A stretch of DNA of 64,000 nucleotides from Streptantibioticus silvisoli (lineage in GTDB: Bacteria; Actinomycetota; Actinomycetes; Streptomycetales; Streptomycetaceae). A program made the translations under genes and the position numbers. Shown here piece after piece: positions 61,153 through 64,000 of this stretch. Location: positions 62,001 to 126,000 of the forward strand of contig NZ_JAAGKO020000008.1 of the NCBI RefSeq assembly GCF_027947535.2. Direction: 5' to 3'. Position 1 is the stretch's first letter. Each line of letters starts with the position of its first letter. Under the pieces are notes generated by a model. The model made no database searches and was not told the DNA's origin. It worked only from the letters and a program-made list of their open reading frames with translations.

Positions 61153-61830
61153 ATGAACAAGACGCACGACACCGACAAGAGTCCGGCCGGCGACGAGGAC
61201 GGCGAACTGGATCCGCGGGACGCGGCACGGATCATCGAGCAGACCGAGATCCAGGCCAGGCGCCAGTTCGAGACCTCGTCGCCGCTGGCGGCGCTCCTGG
61301 GGGCGGGGGTCTTCCTGTTCGGTTACGGCGCGGTCTGGTTCTCCATGCGCGACCAGCGCGTGTACGCCGGGCCGGCCGGCTGGTCCCTCGCGCTGCTGTA
61401 CGGCCTGATCGCCGTGTCGGCAATCGTCGGAAGCCGGGTCTCCCGGCGCGCGACCACCGGTGTCAGCGGGCGGGCCCGCCGGCAGATGCAAGCCCAGTCC
61501 GCCGCTGTGATGGTCGCCGGCATGGGCGCCTGGGTGGTCGAGGGGGCCCTGCGGCACCTCGGCGTGAGCTTCAGGATCGTCTACGGGATATTCGGGCCGA
61601 CGGTGCCCCTGATCGCCCTGGCCGCGGCCGCGGGCGGGTACGCGGCGGCGCGCGAGAAGTGGCCGGAGCTCGGCCTCACGATGGCCATCATCGCCGTCGC
61701 CGCCGGGAGCACGTACTTCGGGCCGAACGGAGCGTGGGGCCTGACCGGCGTGGGGTGTTGCGTGGCCCTCATGACGTACGCCGCCGTCCTGACGGTCCGG
61801 CTGCGCCGCCCCTCCCCGGTCCAGCCGTGA
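61153..61830 (+). CDS. Membrane protein encoded with a winged-helix regulator
   Basis: A 225-residue protein with an acidic ~45-residue cytoplasmic start (GELDPRDAARIIEQTEIQAR) and about six helices. No recognised catalytic motif. GGGAGG precedes ATG 61153. The regulator gene starts within its stop codon. In Streptomyces such pairs (membrane protein plus small MarR-like regulator) occur often, but the role is unknown. Probably regulated by its partner through the CTTTG boxes. Confidence 0.75.
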   Translation: MNKTHDTDKSPAGDEDGELDPRDAARIIEQTEIQARRQFETSSPLAALLGAGVFLFGYGAVWFSMRDQRVYAGPAGWSLALLYGLIAVSAIVGSRVSRRATTGVSGRARRQMQAQSAAVMVAGMGAWVVEGALRHLGVSFRIVYGIFGPTVPLIALAAAAGGYAAAREKWPELGLTMAIIAVAAGSTYFGPNGAWGLTGVGCCVALMTYAAVLTVRLRRPSPVQP

Positions 61831-62126
61831 CCGCCGACGCCCTCGACCCGCTGATCCACGCGCCGGCGAGGCTGCGCATCATGGTGACGCTGGCCGCGCT
61901 CAACGACGGCGACACGCTGTCCTTCACCCGCCTGAAGGACATGCTCGACCTGACCCCCGGCAACCTCATCACCCACCTGCGCAAACTAGAGGACGCGGAG
62001 TACCTCCGCACGGTGAAGACCGGCAACGGGACCGCGTCGCTCACCTCGGTGACGATGACCCGTCGCGGACGCGCGGCGCTGGAGGCGTACACGGCGGCCC
62101 TGCGTGACCTGATCGCCGGGGTGTAG
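61827..62126 (+). CDS. Winged-helix transcriptional regulator (MarR/ArsR-like, PF13601 type)
   Basis: A 99-residue one-domain DNA-binding protein: PARLRIMVTLAALNDGDTLS, FTRLKDMLDLTPGNLITHLR (recognition helix), KLEDAEYLRTVKTGNG (wing) and MTRRGRAALEAYTAALRDLI (dimer helix). This is the layout of the winged-helix DNA-binding domain PF13601. GTG 61827 overlaps the membrane-protein stop (GTGA), so the two are coupled. It probably binds the CTTTG-N5-CAAAG pair in its own operon promoter. Confidence 0.9.
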   Translation: MTADALDPLIHAPARLRIMVTLAALNDGDTLSFTRLKDMLDLTPGNLITHLRKLEDAEYLRTVKTGNGTASLTSVTMTRRGRAALEAYTAALRDLIAGV

Positions 62127-62149
62127 AGGGGCGGCTCGTCGGTCGGCGG

Positions 62150-62290
62150 GGTGCGGTGTGTTGGGGTGCGGTGCCGGGTCCTGCGGTGCGGTGTCTTGGG
62201 GTGCGGTGCGGTGCGGTGTCCGGCGGTGCGGTGTCTTGAGGTGCGGTGCCGAGTCCTCCGGTGCGGTGTCTTGGGGGCCGGGTCCTCCGG
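62150..62290. repeat. GTGCGGTG-rich imperfect repeats
   Basis: About 140 bp of GGTGCGGTGTCTTGGGGTGC-type units, four to five copies, roughly 35 bp apart, between the regulator and the secreted-protein gene. Part of a 390-bp gap without another gene; the promoter of the next gene should lie at 62400-62500. Confidence 0.85.
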
Positions 62291-62516
62291 TACCGGGTCC
62301 GCTCCGGTGTTTTGTCCGCCGGTCGGACGGCGTGTCCTGTTCGTCGGCGAACGGTGGGCCCCCGGCCGGGGGCGTGGAAAATACTCGGTCGGGGTGGCCG
62401 GATCTCATCCATACGTGGCGGATGCCGTGCCACTAGCATTCTGCTGCTCCTGCACGGTTCACCCCTCGCTCACCAGGGCCATGGGCGGCCTTGGTCGCGC
62501 CTATTCGGAGGTTGAC

Positions 62517-63017
62517 ATGCACGGTAAGCACCGCCGCCTGAGAACGTACGGAACGATCGCCGCCTTCGTGCTGCTGGGCGGGGCCGTCGGCCTCCCGTCG
62601 GCCGCCGCGACGGTCGATCCGGCCCCCATCGGGGCGAACCAGTTCTTCAACGGCCAGGTCAACGGCGCCTCGGCCAGCGCGGTGATCCGGGTGGTGTGCC
62701 CCGTGCCGGCGACGGTCGGTGAGACGGGCCACCCGATCGCGGGCCAGACGGTGGACGTGGTGCCCGGCGCCTCCTCGACGTCGGCCGTCGTCGGCTACAC
62801 GGGTTCGGCCGGCACCCACGTCAACGTCGAATTCGGCACCGCCTCCGCGAATGCTCCCGTCACGTTGAGCAGCTACGCGGTGCAGGCCGCGATCCCGACC
62901 ACCCTCAACCTGCCCTGCTCCGGCACGGGCAAGGTCGACTTCGTCCCCACCCCCACCAGCCCCACCGCGCAGACGTCGTCGGTCACCGTCACGTACGCGG
63001 ACATCGCCGCCTCCTGA
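62517..63017 (+). CDS. Secreted protein of unknown function
   Basis: A 166-residue exported protein. A basic start and a hydrophobic core (TIAAFVLLGGAVGLPSAAAT) form a signal peptide, cleaved near residue 31. The mature part is rich in Ala, Ser, Thr, Val with two Cys (VVCPVPATV, LPCSGTG), which may form a disulfide, and looks like a beta-sandwich. GGAGG lies 5-6 bases before ATG 62517. Monocistronic, ended by a strong hairpin. Confidence 0.8.
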   Translation: MHGKHRRLRTYGTIAAFVLLGGAVGLPSAAATVDPAPIGANQFFNGQVNGASASAVIRVVCPVPATVGETGHPIAGQTVDVVPGASSTSAVVGYTGSAGTHVNVEFGTASANAPVTLSSYAVQAAIPTTLNLPCSGTGKVDFVPTPTSPTAQTSSVTVTYADIAAS

Positions 63018-63029
63018 CCCGGCCCAGCC

Positions 63030-63069
63030 GGCCTCGTGTCCGCCGGGTCGCGGCGGACACGAGGCCTTT
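63030..63069 (+). terminator. Strong hairpin terminator with T run
   Basis: A perfect 15-bp stem (63030-63044, 63052-63066), loop of 7, then TTT, 12 bp after the secreted-protein stop. Confidence 0.85.
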
Positions 63070-63568
63070 CGCGCCGCGGGGTTAGGGGGTGAGGGGTGAG
63101 GGGTGACCGTGGGAAGGACGGGCGGGGTGCTGCGGCGCTGACCTGCCGAGGCGGGCACGGGTGCGGAATTCCAACCGCTCTCGTTCCAAATCTCGTAGTC
63201 GATCCGCGGACTGAAGCCGAATATTTCGCCCCGCGGGAGCCCGAGCCCGCACTTGACCTCCGCAGCGTGCTGGTGATGCACCTACAGATCGCCTCACGAG
63301 ACTTCGGCCGTCCCAGCCGCGTAAAGCTCCTACGGCCACGCCATTGACGCGGTGACAGCAGGAGTGGTCGCGCCTGATGACGTTGCGTACTCGGACGGGT
63401 TCGGCTACCCGGCGCCCAGTCGCGCGCTCGGCAGCGGGCCCTTGCCTTATCTGCTTCGGGGTCAGGAGCCACGTGAGCAGGCGCATGCGAATCCGGCCGT
63501 TGGCGCTCACTTCATGGAACGGCACCCCGAACCGCTTGGTCCCGGGTGCCGTCGTCGTCACGGCATCG
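63070..63568. other. Intergenic, no supported gene
   Basis: About 500 bp of lower GC than usual in parts (63170-63360). Open frames on both strands lack gene-like character. A decayed gene is possible but I cannot identify one. Confidence 0.45.
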
Positions 63569-63889
63569 CTACTGATGGCGGCCCGGAAGGGTGAGGGGAC
63601 CGCCGGCAGGCAGGTTGGCGGCGCCGAGGGCCTGGTCGGTGATGCACAGGTGTGTGTTGCCGTCCTGGATGCGCTTGATGAAGTCGTTCAACGCGGCCTC
63701 CCGTCCCTGGACTGTGACTCGGGTCAGGTACGCTGCCGGGCCGAGCGCGTCGAGGACCGCATCGCCGCCGATCTCTTCGGCCGTCGGCTGACTGGGCTGG
63801 GCGATCTTCTCCGGTCCGGCCTTGCGGAGCGCCGCACACAGGTTGGTGATGCCCTCGTCCGTGACGCGCAGCCGGTTCGCACCTGCCAT
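63569..63889 (-). CDS. Small hypothetical protein
   Basis: A 106-residue protein starting MAGANRLRVTDEGITNLCAA, helical in the first half, then TVQGREAALNDFIKRIQDGN and a Gly/Pro-rich end. The N-terminal pattern (LRVTDEGITxLxxxL) faintly recalls ESX/WXG100-like proteins, but no WXG motif is present. ATG 63889 with GAGGGG about 7 bases upstream. Function unknown. Confidence 0.6.
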   Translation of the reverse strand: MAGANRLRVTDEGITNLCAALRKAGPEKIAQPSQPTAEEIGGDAVLDALGPAAYLTRVTVQGREAALNDFIKRIQDGNTHLCITDQALGAANLPAGGPLTLPGRHQ

Positions 63890-63942
63890 GTCAAGTCCCC
63901 TCGGTGATCCGGATATCACTGCTGGATATTGTTGATCCGACT

Positions 63943-63956
63943 ATCCTACGAAGGAT
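63943..63956. promoter_or_regulatory. Dyad in the AT-rich promoter region of the last gene
   Basis: ATCCT-ACGA-AGGAT inside an AT-rich stretch (63910-63965) that should hold the promoter of the gene ending at 63569. A repressor site is possible. Confidence 0.35.
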
Positions 63957-64000
63957 TTTCCATTATGCAGTCGTGTGTCTGACGGGGAGTGGGGAAGTGG

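Overview
The window is very GC-rich. Codons favour G or C at the third position, GTG and even TTG starts are common, and many genes overlap by ATGA/GTGA. The gene families point to a streptomycete (Streptomyces or a close relative) and to a chromosomal stretch. I found no tRNA, rRNA or CRISPR array.

Layout. 0.1-9 kb: wall or cell-surface glycan genes. These are two family-2 glycosyltransferases (one fused to a teichoic-acid-type glycerophosphotransferase domain), then a leftward group with a sugar-nucleotide pyrophosphorylase, a polyprenol-phosphate mannose synthase and two polytopic GT-C-like proteins. 9-14 kb: pyruvate kinase, acetate kinase and phosphotransacetylase. 14-34 kb: storage glucan metabolism. 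It holds the GlgE pathway (glgE-treS-mak-glgB: trehalose to maltose to maltose-1-phosphate to branched alpha-glucan), a divergent alpha-glucan phosphorylase and, further on, the debranching enzyme glgX. An RloA/RloB-like (AbiL-like) gene pair and a heterodimeric ABC exporter sit between them.

34-39 kb: L,D-transpeptidase, GHMP kinase, enoyl-CoA hydratase, RsbW-like ATPase and SDR. 39-47 kb: a cell-envelope module under a BlaI/M56 pair, with membrane glycosyltransferase-like protein, PAP2 phosphatase, MGDG-synthase-like glycosyltransferase, polysaccharide deacetylase and two membrane proteins. Two of its operons carry a CTAC...GTAG dyad exactly 38 bp before the start codon. 47-51 kb: cupin, TetR, MFS efflux and alpha/beta hydrolase. 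The cupin and hydrolase promoters share paired ACTYTCATGA boxes.

51.5-54.3 kb: a DUF6529-type membrane protein with a COG4315-type lipoprotein, followed by a lower-GC stretch with a primase remnant, a small membrane protein gene, a terminator and a large repeat array. It looks like the scar of a mobile element. 54.3-58.2 kb: an aldo/keto reductase and a compact rsbQ-rsbP-rsbV-like stress-signalling operon. 58.4-63 kb: a small heat-shock protein behind two tandem RheA-type operators, a DUF2267 protein, a tiny hydrophobic protein, a membrane protein with its winged-helix regulator behind two CTTTG-N5-CAAAG operators, and a secreted protein. A small hypothetical gene closes the window.

The strongest candidates for something not yet described are the shared operator architectures (BlaI-like, TetR-linked, RheA-type and CTTTG boxes) and the envelope module they suggest. 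No experiment or database search backs these; they rest on reading the sequence.
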